A stretch of 5,238 bases of DNA from Clostridia bacterium (GTDB taxonomy: Bacteria; Bacillota; Clostridia; Oscillospirales; CAG-272): NCBI GenBank assembly GCA_024404475.1, contig JAKSPV010000097.1:1-5238 (forward strand), given 5' to 3'. A program made the translations under genes and the position numbers. This document shows, piece after piece, positions 1-5,238 of this stretch. Numbering within the stretch: position 1 is the stretch's first letter; each line of letters starts with the position of its first letter. Below the pieces are notes generated by a model. The model was not told the origin of the DNA. It saw only the letters and a program-made list of their open reading frames with translations, and searched no databases.

Positions 1-300
1 GCTGATTTTGAGGTGATCGGGCGTGATCTCGATTCCCGCCGCACGCAGGCGGCTGATCTCACCGAACAGGTGCTCGACGTCGATGACCATGCCGGGACCC
101 ATGACGTTGACGGTATCGTGACGGAGGATGCCGGACGGCAGAAGATTCAGAATGAACTTACCGCGCTCGTTGACGACGGTATGGCCGGCGTTGTTGCCGC
201 CCTGATAGCGGAGAACGATATCGTACTTTTCGGAAAGCAGGTCGACCATGCGGCCCTTGCCTTCGTCGCCCCAGTTGATGCCTACGATGGATGTTAACAT
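1..300 (-). CDS. purA: Adenylosuccinate synthetase, N-terminal 100 residues (cut by window edge)
   Basis: Cytoplasmic enzyme that joins IMP and aspartate using GTP to give adenylosuccinate, the first step from IMP to AMP. The visible 100 residues start MLTSIVGINWGDEGKG: the GDEGKG phosphate loop is at residues 11-16 with the catalytic Asp at 12, and NNAGHTV at 36-42 places the catalytic His at 40, matching the Asp13/His41 pair known in the E. coli enzyme. PSGIL (55-59) is also typical. The family is about 420-430 residues, so roughly three quarters lie beyond the left edge. The start is an ATG at 298-300 preceded by AAAGGAG at 309-315 with 8 bases of spacing. It follows purB by 27 bases on the same strand with no promoter or terminator between, so the two are very probably one transcript. 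Identity is near certain; the rest of the gene cannot be judged. Confidence 0.97.
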   Translation of the reverse strand, partial: MLTSIVGINWGDEGKGRMVDLLSEKYDIVLRYQGGNNAGHTVVNERGKFILNLLPSGILRHDTVNVMGPGMVIDVEHLFGEISRLRAAGIEITPDHLKIS

Positions 301-327
301 ATTGGAATCTCCTTTGCGGATCTTAGA

Positions 328-1758
328 TTACACGTTGATGACGGCTTCGGCGCCGAGCAGTTCCTTGTTCGCGTCCAGAACGGGACGGACATTCTCACTA
401 AGGAAGATCTCCGTCTGCTCCACTGCGCAGCCGATGAAACGGCGGACGTCAACGATGCCGTCAAGTTCTTCTTTGGTAAGTCCGAAGCGCTCGTCCGCGA
501 GAATGCGGTCGAGCAGATCGTTATCGCTGCCGTTCAGCTTTACTTCTTTCGCCACGGCGACGGAATGCTCGCGGATCGCCTCGTGGAGCACCTGGCGGTC
601 GCCGCCCTTCTTGACGCAGTACATGAGAATGTTCTCAGTGGCGAGGAACGGCAGTTCTTCGTCAAGGTGGCGGCGCATGACGCCCGGATACGGCGAGCCG
701 CCGCGGACGATGTTGGTAAGCAACGTCAGAATGCCGTCAGTCGCCAAAAACGCCTCGGGGATGCTGATACGGCGGTTAGCGCTGTCGTCGAGCGTCCGTT
801 CCAGCCACTGCGTCGAGGCCGTGATCGCGGGGTTCATCGCGTCGGTCATGATATAACGTGCCAACGAGCAGACGCGCTCCGAGCGCATCGGGTTTCGCTT
901 ATACGCCATCGCGGAGGAGCCGACCTGTTTCGATTCAAACGGCTCGTCGAACTCTTTGAGATGCGCGAGAAGCCGGAGGTCGGTCGCCATTTTCGACGCG
1001 CTCTGTGCGATGCCGGAGAGGACGGAAAGAACGAAATAGTCGATCTTGCGGGTATAGGTCTGACCGGAGACGGCCATGCAGCCCGCAAAACCCATTTTGG
1101 AAGCGATCCGGCGTTCCAGTTCATAGACCTTCGCAGAGTCGCCGTCAAAGAGAGCGAGGAAACTTGCACCGGTGCCGGTAGTACCTTTGCAGCCGAGCAG
1201 GCGGAGCGAATCGCGGGTGTAGTCGAGCCGGTCGAGATCGAGCAAAAAGTCCTGCATCCAGAGCGTTGCGCGCTTGCCGAGCGTCGTCGGCTGCGCCGCC
1301 TGAAAATGCGTATAGGCAAGCGTCGGGGTGTCTTTCCAGTGCTCGGCGAAATCGGCGAGTGCGGCAACGGTATTCAGCAGCATCCGGCGCACCTCGCCGA
1401 GTGCCTCGTGCATGACGATAATGTCGGTATTGTCCCCGACGTAGCAGGACGTCGCGCCGAGATGGATGATCGGCATCGCCGTCGGGCAGGCGTCGCCGAA
1501 CGTATGGACGTGCGCCATGACGTCGTGGCGGAGTTCCGCCTCGTATTTGTCGGCAGCATCGTAGTCGATGTCGTCAACGTGCGCTTTCATCTCCGCGATC
1601 TGTTCATCCGAGATTGGCAGACCGAGTTCTTTTTCGCTTTCCGCAAGCGCGATCCAAAGCCGGCGCCACGTGGAGAACTTATGATCGTCGGAAAACAGAT
1701 GCTTCATCGTGTTCCCGGCATACCGGGCACAAAGCGGGTTTCTGTATTCGGGATGCAT
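328..1758 (-). CDS. purB: Adenylosuccinate lyase, metazoan-like long type
   Basis: Cytoplasmic fumarase-superfamily enzyme acting twice in purine synthesis: it removes fumarate from SAICAR on the way to IMP and from adenylosuccinate to give AMP. The 476-residue product shows RHDVMAHVHTFG at 77-88 (substrate-binding His region), TSCYVGDNTD at 103-112, THFQAAQPTT at 150-159 (general acid/base His at 151), and the flexible signature loop GSSAMAYKRNPMRSER at 280-295, whose serines carry the catalytic base. RTLDDSANRR (321-330) completes the active-site set. Wording and length resemble the human enzyme more than the shorter B. subtilis form of about 430 residues. The start at 1758 is supported by GGAGG at 1768-1772, 9 bases upstream; an internal Met at residue 18 has no such site. 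It is first in a purB-purA operon with its own promoter at 1812-1840. One small variation is Ala where many relatives have Pro in SSAM-P-YKRNP. Confidence 0.97.
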   Translation of the reverse strand: MHPEYRNPLCARYAGNTMKHLFSDDHKFSTWRRLWIALAESEKELGLPISDEQIAEMKAHVDDIDYDAADKYEAELRHDVMAHVHTFGDACPTAMPIIHLGATSCYVGDNTDIIVMHEALGEVRRMLLNTVAALADFAEHWKDTPTLAYTHFQAAQPTTLGKRATLWMQDFLLDLDRLDYTRDSLRLLGCKGTTGTGASFLALFDGDSAKVYELERRIASKMGFAGCMAVSGQTYTRKIDYFVLSVLSGIAQSASKMATDLRLLAHLKEFDEPFESKQVGSSAMAYKRNPMRSERVCSLARYIMTDAMNPAITASTQWLERTLDDSANRRISIPEAFLATDGILTLLTNIVRGGSPYPGVMRRHLDEELPFLATENILMYCVKKGGDRQVLHEAIREHSVAVAKEVKLNGSDNDLLDRILADERFGLTKEELDGIVDVRRFIGCAVEQTEIFLSENVRPVLDANKELLGAEAVINV

Positions 1759-1811
1759 TAAAAATCGCCTCCATCAGAACGCAGCATCGCAAGCCGCACA
1801 AAATACAATAT

Positions 1812-1840
1812 ATGATAGCACAAAACGCGCCTTTGTTCAA
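1812..1840 (-). promoter_or_regulatory. Sigma-A type promoter of purB-purA
   Basis: Read on the minus strand, TTGAAC (1835-1840) and TATCAT (1812-1817) are separated by 17 bases. The predicted transcription start is near 1805, leaving a leader of about 47 bases, which is too short for a purine riboswitch. The spacer contains GGCGCGTTTTG, which recurs almost unchanged at the same position in the guaB promoter. The assignment is by consensus match only. Confidence 0.75.
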
Positions 1841-1874
1841 CCTTTTTCCGAAATATTGTCACAAAAAAGTGCGT

Positions 1875-2729
1875 TTAAGCGGATATCCGGCACAGAGACA
1901 GTTTCCCGTCCCCGTCAACCGAGATATGGATTCCGCCGTCCCACGTACCATAAACAACAGTGCCGAGAGACCCGCACTCGTCAAACAGTTTCTCCTCGAC
2001 CGCTTCTTTTCTGTCAGCGCAGACGACAGCCACGGAGGGTTCCGTTTCTTCGAGCAAAAGGCCGAGTCCCTTGTTCCAGTCGCCGTGATGCGGCAGTTTC
2101 ACAAAATCGCAAGCGGAAAGCGCGCCGTCGAGGTCACAATATTCCGTAATACGTGCTTTCAAAGCGTCTCCGAGAAAGAGGAAACGGTGGCCGTCAGACG
2201 TAACGGAAACGATCAGCGACATATTATTTTCTTCGCTCTCGTCAGAAAGGTCGAACGTCTTCCGTGTCGTGTTGATCCAAACCTCACCGCCTAACGTTTC
2301 AAAACGAACGTCGTCGGTCAGCTTTTCAAGTTTCAGCCCTGTTTCTGCAAGAGCCGCAGACAGATTCCGCATCCGGCTTGAATCACGGTCATAATCCGGT
2401 CCGACGACGCGGCCGACGGAAAACGAACGGATGACCGCGGGAGCACCGCCGACGTGATCGTTGTCATAATGCGTCAAAATCAGCCAGTCGATCTTTGTAA
2501 TACCGTAATTTCGAAGAAATGACACGATCGCCGCACCGTCGTCTGTATCCGCCGTGTCGAACAGGATCACCGTTCCGTCTGCACGGATAAGGATCGCGTC
2601 GGATTTTCCCGTTTCAAGAACGTCCACCGTGAACTTCTCACCCTGCCACAGCGTCTGGTCGTTTTCTGTACACGACAAAAAAACGAACAATGCCGACAAT
2701 GTCAAAAGGAATGCCAGAAAACGTCTCAC
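1875..2729 (-). CDS. ComEC/Rec2-like metallo-beta-lactamase-fold lipoprotein
   Basis: A 284-residue stand-alone metallo-hydrolase of the type related to the C-terminal domain of the DNA-uptake protein ComEC; its substrate is unknown. Residues 1-20 form a short basic, hydrophobic signal ending FLSC, a loose lipobox suggesting a lipid-anchored Cys20 and an extracellular location. The metal site is visible as THYDNDHVGG at 86-95 (the HxDxDH variant typical of ComEC relatives), LGDA at 186-189 and LPHHG at 212-216, with the ENNMSLIV strand at 167-174. The usual DVGQGD motif is degraded to ETGKSD (39-44). There are no ComEC membrane or competence domains. The start is a GTG with AAGGAGG 8 bases upstream. 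It has its own promoter and is divergent from guaB; purB follows 116 bases after its stop with a separate promoter. A nuclease, phosphodiesterase or lactonase activity is possible but unproven. Confidence 0.88.
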   Translation of the reverse strand: MRRFLAFLLTLSALFVFLSCTENDQTLWQGEKFTVDVLETGKSDAILIRADGTVILFDTADTDDGAAIVSFLRNYGITKIDWLILTHYDNDHVGGAPAVIRSFSVGRVVGPDYDRDSSRMRNLSAALAETGLKLEKLTDDVRFETLGGEVWINTTRKTFDLSDESEENNMSLIVSVTSDGHRFLFLGDALKARITEYCDLDGALSACDFVKLPHHGDWNKGLGLLLEETEPSVAVVCADRKEAVEEKLFDECGSLGTVVYGTWDGGIHISVDGDGKLSLCRISA

Positions 2730-2737
2730 CGAAGCGT

Positions 2738-2744
2738 CCTCCTT
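2738..2744 (-). promoter_or_regulatory. Ribosome binding site fixing the GTG start of the metallo-hydrolase gene
   Basis: The minus-strand string AAGGAGG lies 8 bases before the GTG at 2727-2729. The protein that follows begins directly with a basic, hydrophobic signal peptide, so the GTG is the best start even though the other complete genes here use ATG. Confidence 0.85.
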
Positions 2745-2758
2745 CCCAAAAAACTCTG

Positions 2759-2787
2759 ATTATACTATACCACGTTTTGCCGTACAA
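2759..2787 (-). promoter_or_regulatory. Promoter of the metallo-hydrolase gene
   Basis: On the minus strand a perfect TATAAT (2759-2764) lies 17 bases after TTGTAC (2782-2787), placing the transcript start near 2752 and a leader of about 23 bases. An overlapping alternative, TTGCAT-17-TATAGT shifted 5 bases upstream, is also possible. The spacer carries CAAAACG, the inverse of the CGTTTTG core found in the purB and guaB promoters. Confidence 0.65.
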
Positions 2788-2857
2788 TGCAACCGCAGAA
2801 TCCCGAGAAAACGGGCAAAAAATATCGAAACAGACCTTTACAAACGGCACGTTTTGC
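2771..2857. repeat. Direct repeat CACGTTTTGC in the divergent promoter region
   Basis: Exact 10-base copies lie at 2771-2780 and 2848-2857, 77 bases apart. The resemblance continues in a weaker form so that 16 of 20 bases agree (2771-2790 versus 2848-2867), although that extension is partly shared promoter sequence. The first copy sits in the spacer of the minus-strand metallo-hydrolase promoter, the second in the spacer of the guaB promoter. A related copy (CGTTTTG core) lies on the minus strand at 1821-1827 in the purB promoter. It may be an operator; no regulator is encoded in the window. Confidence 0.5.
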
Positions 2858-2865
2858 ATTATAAT
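2837..2865 (+). promoter_or_regulatory. Sigma-A type promoter of guaB
   Basis: TTTACA (2837-2842) and a perfect TATAAT (2860-2865) are 17 bases apart. Transcription should begin near 2872, about 30 bases before the guaB ATG, leaving no room for a purine riboswitch or attenuator. The spacer contains GGCACGTTTTG, with the CGTTTTG core exactly 3 bases before the -10 box, as in the purB promoter. Confidence 0.8.
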
Positions 2866-2887
2866 GGTCGTAATATAGAGATGATTC

Positions 2888-2893
2888 AGGAGG
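2888..2893 (+). promoter_or_regulatory. Ribosome binding site setting the guaB start
   Basis: AGGAGG lies 8 bases before the ATG at 2902-2904. The reading frame is open far upstream, back to 2554, but that extension crosses the guaB promoter and the start of the divergent gene, so this site decides the true start. Confidence 0.92.
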
Positions 2894-2901
2894 AACTTCT
2901 T

Positions 2902-4401
2902 ATGGCATTCTTTTACCCGGAACCTTCCCACACTTTCAGCGAGTATCTGCTCGTTCCCGGCTACACCTCGCCGGACTGCATTCCCGCCAACGTCAACCTC
3001 AGAACACCTTTGACGAAGTTCCGCAAAGGCGAAGAAGATAAAGCTATTCATCTCAACATTCCGATGGTCTCCGCGATCATGCAGTCCGTCTCCGACGACA
3101 AAATGGCGATCGCGCTTGCCAAAGAAGGCGGCATGTCCTTCATCTTCGGCTCGCAGTCCATTGAGTCCGAAGCTGCCATGGTCGCACGTGTCAAGAACTA
3201 CAAAGCCGGCTTCGTCGTCAGCGACTCCAACCTGACGCCCGACAGCACGCTTTCCGACGTGCTTGAACTCGTCGAGCGCAACGGGCACAACACCGTTGCC
3301 ATTACCGACGACGGCACCGCCACCGGCATCCTCCTCGGCATCGTGACCGGGCGCGACTACCGCGTCAGCCGCATGCCCGCCGACCTCAAGGTCAAGGAGT
3401 TCATGACGCCTCTCAAGAAGCTCATCACGGCACCGGACAGTACTTCCCTCAAAGAAGCCAACGATATCATCTGGGATCACAAACTGAATTCCCTGCCGCT
3501 CGTTGATAAGACCGGTCATCTGAAATATCTTGTTTTCCGCAAGGACTATTCACAGCATAAAGAAAACCCGCAGGAACTGCTTGATGACCAGAAGCGCTAC
3601 ATGGTCGGCGCCGGCATCAACACAAAAGACTACGAAACCCGCGTTCCCGCACTCGTTGAGGCAGGCGCAGACGTGCTCTGCATCGACTCTTCGGAGGGTT
3701 ACTCCTGCTGGCAGAGCAAAACGCTCGCATTCATCCGCGAGAAATACGGCGACAGCGTCAAAGTCGGCGCAGGCAACGTCGTTGACCGCGACGGTTTCAT
3801 GTTCCTTGCTAAGGCGGGTGCCGACTTCGTTAAGATCGGTATCGGCGGCGGCTCCATCTGCATCACCCGTGAGCAGAAAGGTATCGGCCGCGGTCAGGCG
3901 ACTGCCGTGATCGAAGTTGCCAAGGCGAGAGACGAGTACTACGAAGAGACCGGCATTTACATACCGATCTGCTCTGACGGCGGCATCGTCCACGATTATC
4001 ACATGACGCTCGCACTTGCTATGGGTGCTGACTTCATGATGCTCGGCCGGTATTTTGCTCGCTTCGATGAGAGCCCGACGGAGAAAGTCCTCGTGAACGG
4101 CACGTACATGAAAGAATACTGGGGCGAGGGTTCCAACCGCGCACGTAACTGGCAGCGGTACGACCTCGGCGGCAAAACGGGTCTGTCCTTCGAGGAAGGC
4201 GTCGATTCTTACGTCATGTACGCCGGCTCCCTGCACGACAACGTAACGGGCAGTCTTTACAAGGTGAAATCCACGATGTGCAACTGCGGTGTGACGACGA
4301 TCGCCGACCTGCAGAAGAACGCACGGATCACGCTCGTCTCCGCGACGAGCATCGTCGAGGGCGGCTACCACGACGTTGTTCTCAAAAAGACGCAGAGATA
4401 A
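2902..4401 (+). CDS. guaB: IMP dehydrogenase, Tritrichomonas-like 500-residue type
   Basis: Cytoplasmic NAD-dependent oxidation of IMP to XMP, the committed step to GMP. The 499-residue product is a TIM barrel with an inserted pair of CBS domains (roughly residues 95-225; VTGRDYR and FMTPLKK mark their boundary). Active-site features are the catalytic loop GGGSICITREQKGIGRGQ with nucleophile Cys320, Asp262 in CIDSSEGYS and Asp359 in CSDGGIV for IMP binding, and the mobile flap ending in NWQRYDLGG with the Arg419-Tyr420 pair that activates water. From memory of that protein, every one of these positions is one higher than in the T. foetus enzyme (Cys319, Arg418, Tyr419, Asp261, Asp358), and long stretches are the same. 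The start is the ATG at 2902 with AGGAGG 8 bases upstream. It has its own promoter and a strong terminator, so it is a single-gene unit. CBS domains suggest adenine- or guanine-nucleotide control of activity. No damage is seen. Confidence 0.97.
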   Translation: MAFFYPEPSHTFSEYLLVPGYTSPDCIPANVNLRTPLTKFRKGEEDKAIHLNIPMVSAIMQSVSDDKMAIALAKEGGMSFIFGSQSIESEAAMVARVKNYKAGFVVSDSNLTPDSTLSDVLELVERNGHNTVAITDDGTATGILLGIVTGRDYRVSRMPADLKVKEFMTPLKKLITAPDSTSLKEANDIIWDHKLNSLPLVDKTGHLKYLVFRKDYSQHKENPQELLDDQKRYMVGAGINTKDYETRVPALVEAGADVLCIDSSEGYSCWQSKTLAFIREKYGDSVKVGAGNVVDRDGFMFLAKAGADFVKIGIGGGSICITREQKGIGRGQATAVIEVAKARDEYYEETGIYIPICSDGGIVHDYHMTLALAMGADFMMLGRYFARFDESPTEKVLVNGTYMKEYWGEGSNRARNWQRYDLGGKTGLSFEEGVDSYVMYAGSLHDNVTGSLYKVKSTMCNCGVTTIADLQKNARITLVSATSIVEGGYHDVVLKKTQR

Positions 4402-4406
4402 ATAAC

Positions 4407-4437
4407 AAAACAGACCGGCTGGCGCCGGTCTGTTTTT
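4407..4437 (+). terminator. Intrinsic terminator after guaB
   Basis: A perfect 13-base-pair stem (AAAACAGACCGGC at 4407-4419 pairing with GCCGGTCTGTTTT at 4424-4436) has a 4-base loop TGGC and ends in a run of five T. It begins 5 bases after the guaB stop codon. The flanking A and T runs would also let it stop transcription from the other strand. Confidence 0.93.
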
Positions 4438-4490
4438 CTGTAAAATAATGCACAACACATCTTTTCTTTTTATTTATAAGATTGTTGCAA

Positions 4491-4526
4491 TAGACTATTC
4501 AAAAACAAGAAATAATATGGTATTAT
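4491..4526 (+). promoter_or_regulatory. Probable promoter region of uxuA
   Basis: This AT-rich gap offers two overlapping matches: TAGACT (4491-4496) with TAATAT (4513-4518), 16 apart, and TTCAAA (4498-4503) with TATTAT (4521-4526), 17 apart. The second would start transcription almost on top of the GAGG at 4531. A perfect 11-base palindrome, AATAGACTATT (4489-4499), overlaps both -35 regions and could be an operator. The purine-promoter motif is absent here. Confidence 0.45.
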
Positions 4527-4530
4527 AAAA

Positions 4531-4534
4531 GAGG
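4531..4534 (+). promoter_or_regulatory. Displaced ribosome binding site ahead of uxuA
   Basis: GAGG lies 5 bases before an ATG at 4540, but that ATG is in a different frame from uxuA and opens an 82-codon frame (to 4788) that resembles nothing and mostly overlaps uxuA. The site would suit uxuA if the 73 bases after it were absent. It may instead drive a short leader peptide. Confidence 0.4.
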
Positions 4535-4539
4535 AACAA

Positions 4540-4621
4540 ATGAAAATGGGTGAGTATGGGATAAATGCCGCCCGCCTTGTTTCCAAATCCATGCAAAAGT
4601 TAGGGTTTCCGTATGAAAATG
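4540..4621 (+). repeat. Nine-base direct repeat ATGAAAATG bracketing 64 bases before uxuA
   Basis: Identical ATGAAAATG copies lie at 4540-4548 and 4613-4621. The first follows a good GAGG site; the second is the true beginning of uxuA (Met-Lys-Met). The 64 bases between show no terminal inverted repeats and no recognised coding content. The pattern could mark a small insertion or duplication that split a ribosome binding site from its gene, or it may be chance. Confidence 0.45.
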
Positions 4622-5238
4622 ACATTTCGATGGTATGGACCGAGCGATTCGATACCGCTATCCTACATCAAACAGATCCAGGGCATGACGGGTGTCGTGA
4701 CCGCAATCTACGACGTGCCGGTCGGCGAGGTCTGGCCGCTTTCCGAACTCGAAAAACAGAAAAAACTCGTCACCGCGGCGGGACTTGAGATGGAAGTGAT
4801 CGAAAGCATCCCCGTCCACGAGGACATCAAACTCGGTTATCCCACGCGGGATAAGTATATCGAGGCGTACAAGCAGAACCTCCGCAACTGCGCGAAGGTC
4901 GGCATCAAATGCGTGTGCTACAACTTCATGCCCGTGTTTGACTGGCTCCGCACCAACCTCCATTTTCGTCACGAGGACGGCGCCACTTCCCTCTCGTACA
5001 GCCAGGACGATTTCATGAAGCTCGATCCCCGGAAACTGCATCTGCCCGGCTGGGACGAAAGCTACACCGCCGAACAGCTGAACGGGCTCCTCGACGCTTA
5101 CGCCGGTGTGACGCACGAAAAACTCTTTGATAATCTCGTTTATTTCCTGAACGCGATCATGCCCGTCTGCGACGAGACCGGCATCAACATGGCGATCCAC
5201 CCCGACGATCCGCCGTGGGACGTCTTCGGTCTGCCGCG
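4613..5238 (+). CDS. uxuA: Mannonate dehydratase, N-terminal 208 residues (cut by window edge)
   Basis: Cytoplasmic metal-dependent dehydration of D-mannonate to 2-keto-3-deoxygluconate in glucuronate breakdown. The visible part begins MKMTFRWYGP, the characteristic start of the family, and continues with VGEVWP (37-42), VIESIPVHEDIKLG (62-75), CYNFMPVFDW (102-111), LPGW (144-147) and AIHPDDPPWDVFGLP (194-208); HPDDPPW is a hallmark near the metal site. The family is about 350-400 residues, so the C-terminal part is outside the window. The frame has a TAG at 4601-4603, so the start must be the ATG at 4613 or the one at 4619. The local ribosome site is weak (AGGG at 4602-4605, 7 bases away), while a better one lies 73 bases upstream of where it should be. 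It is separated from guaB by a terminator and has its own AT-rich promoter region. Other hexuronate genes probably follow. Confidence 0.95.
   Translation, partial: MKMTFRWYGPSDSIPLSYIKQIQGMTGVVTAIYDVPVGEVWPLSELEKQKKLVTAAGLEMEVIESIPVHEDIKLGYPTRDKYIEAYKQNLRNCAKVGIKCVCYNFMPVFDWLRTNLHFRHEDGATSLSYSQDDFMKLDPRKLHLPGWDESYTAEQLNGLLDAYAGVTHEKLFDNLVYFLNAIMPVCDETGINMAIHPDDPPWDVFGLP

Noticed and set aside
565..1761. Long plus-strand open frame of 398 codons opposite purB
   Set aside because: It lies antisense within purB, has an Arg/Ala/Val-rich composition typical of a frame mirrored from a GC-rich gene, and shows no family motif; purB is unmistakable on the other strand.
1863..1893. Possible terminator after the metallo-hydrolase gene (minus strand): GTGC/GCAC stem, inner palindrome CGGATATCCG, then six T
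   Set aside because: The outer stem is only 4 base pairs with a large loop that overlaps the coding end; too weak to call, so read-through into purB remains possible.
1614..2294. Plus-strand open frames crossing the purB start and the end of the metallo-hydrolase gene
   Set aside because: They span two clear genes and a promoter on the opposite strand and have no recognisable protein content.
2802..2815. Small hairpin CCCG-AGAAAA-CGGG between the divergent promoters
   Set aside because: Only a 4-base-pair stem, upstream of both predicted transcript starts, so it would not be in either RNA; no evidence of function.
2872..2901. Purine or guanine riboswitch in the guaB leader
   Set aside because: About 30 bases between the predicted transcript start and the ATG cannot hold an aptamer.
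2638..4458. Two minus-strand open frames of 293 and 302 codons opposite guaB
   Set aside because: Both are shadows of the guaB coding frame, with His/Val/Asp-rich composition and no recognisable domains or ribosome sites; the second also runs across the guaB terminator.
4540..4788. Eighty-two-codon frame with a good GAGG site ahead of uxuA
   Set aside because: About 70 percent of it is uxuA read in another frame and the remaining 24 residues match nothing I recognise; kept only as a possible leader peptide in the repeat finding.

Overview
The window reads as chromosomal DNA of a moderately GC-rich anaerobic Firmicute, most likely a member of the Clostridia. The reasons are strong AGGAGG-type ribosome binding sites about 8 to 9 bases before most starts, sigma-A type promoters in short AT-rich gaps, and protein types (human-like PurB, about 500-residue IMP dehydrogenase, UxuA) familiar from gut clostridia. 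The assignment is an inference from gene type, not from a marker gene.

Layout. Bases 1-1758 on the minus strand hold purB (complete) followed 27 bases later by purA (5' part only, running off the left edge), with one clear promoter at 1812-1840. Bases 1875-2729, also minus, hold a GTG-started gene for a lipoprotein-like metallo-beta-lactamase-fold protein of the ComEC/Rec2-related group, with its own promoter. Facing away from it across a 172-base divergent promoter region is guaB (2902-4401, plus), which ends in a strong intrinsic terminator. After an AT-rich gap the 5' part of uxuA (mannonate dehydratase, 4613 to the right edge, plus) begins; it belongs to hexuronate catabolism and appears unrelated to the purine genes.

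Function. The purine genes form the IMP branch point: GuaB sends IMP to XMP and GMP, while PurA and PurB send IMP to AMP (PurB also acts earlier, in IMP synthesis). No purine riboswitch fits in either leader, because the inferred transcription starts lie only about 30-47 bases before the start codons. Instead the purB and guaB promoters carry nearly the same 11-base string (GGCRCGTTTTG) at the same place between -35 and -10, and the core also lies, inverted, in the metallo-hydrolase promoter. This is the best candidate for a regulatory signal joining the locus.

Other points of interest are an IMP dehydrogenase that closely resembles the enzyme of the protist Tritrichomonas foetus, and a 9-base direct repeat (ATGAAAATG) that seems to separate a good ribosome binding site from the real uxuA start by 73 bases. 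I found no RNA genes, CRISPR arrays, insertion sequences or phage genes, and no sign of an entirely new multi-gene system.
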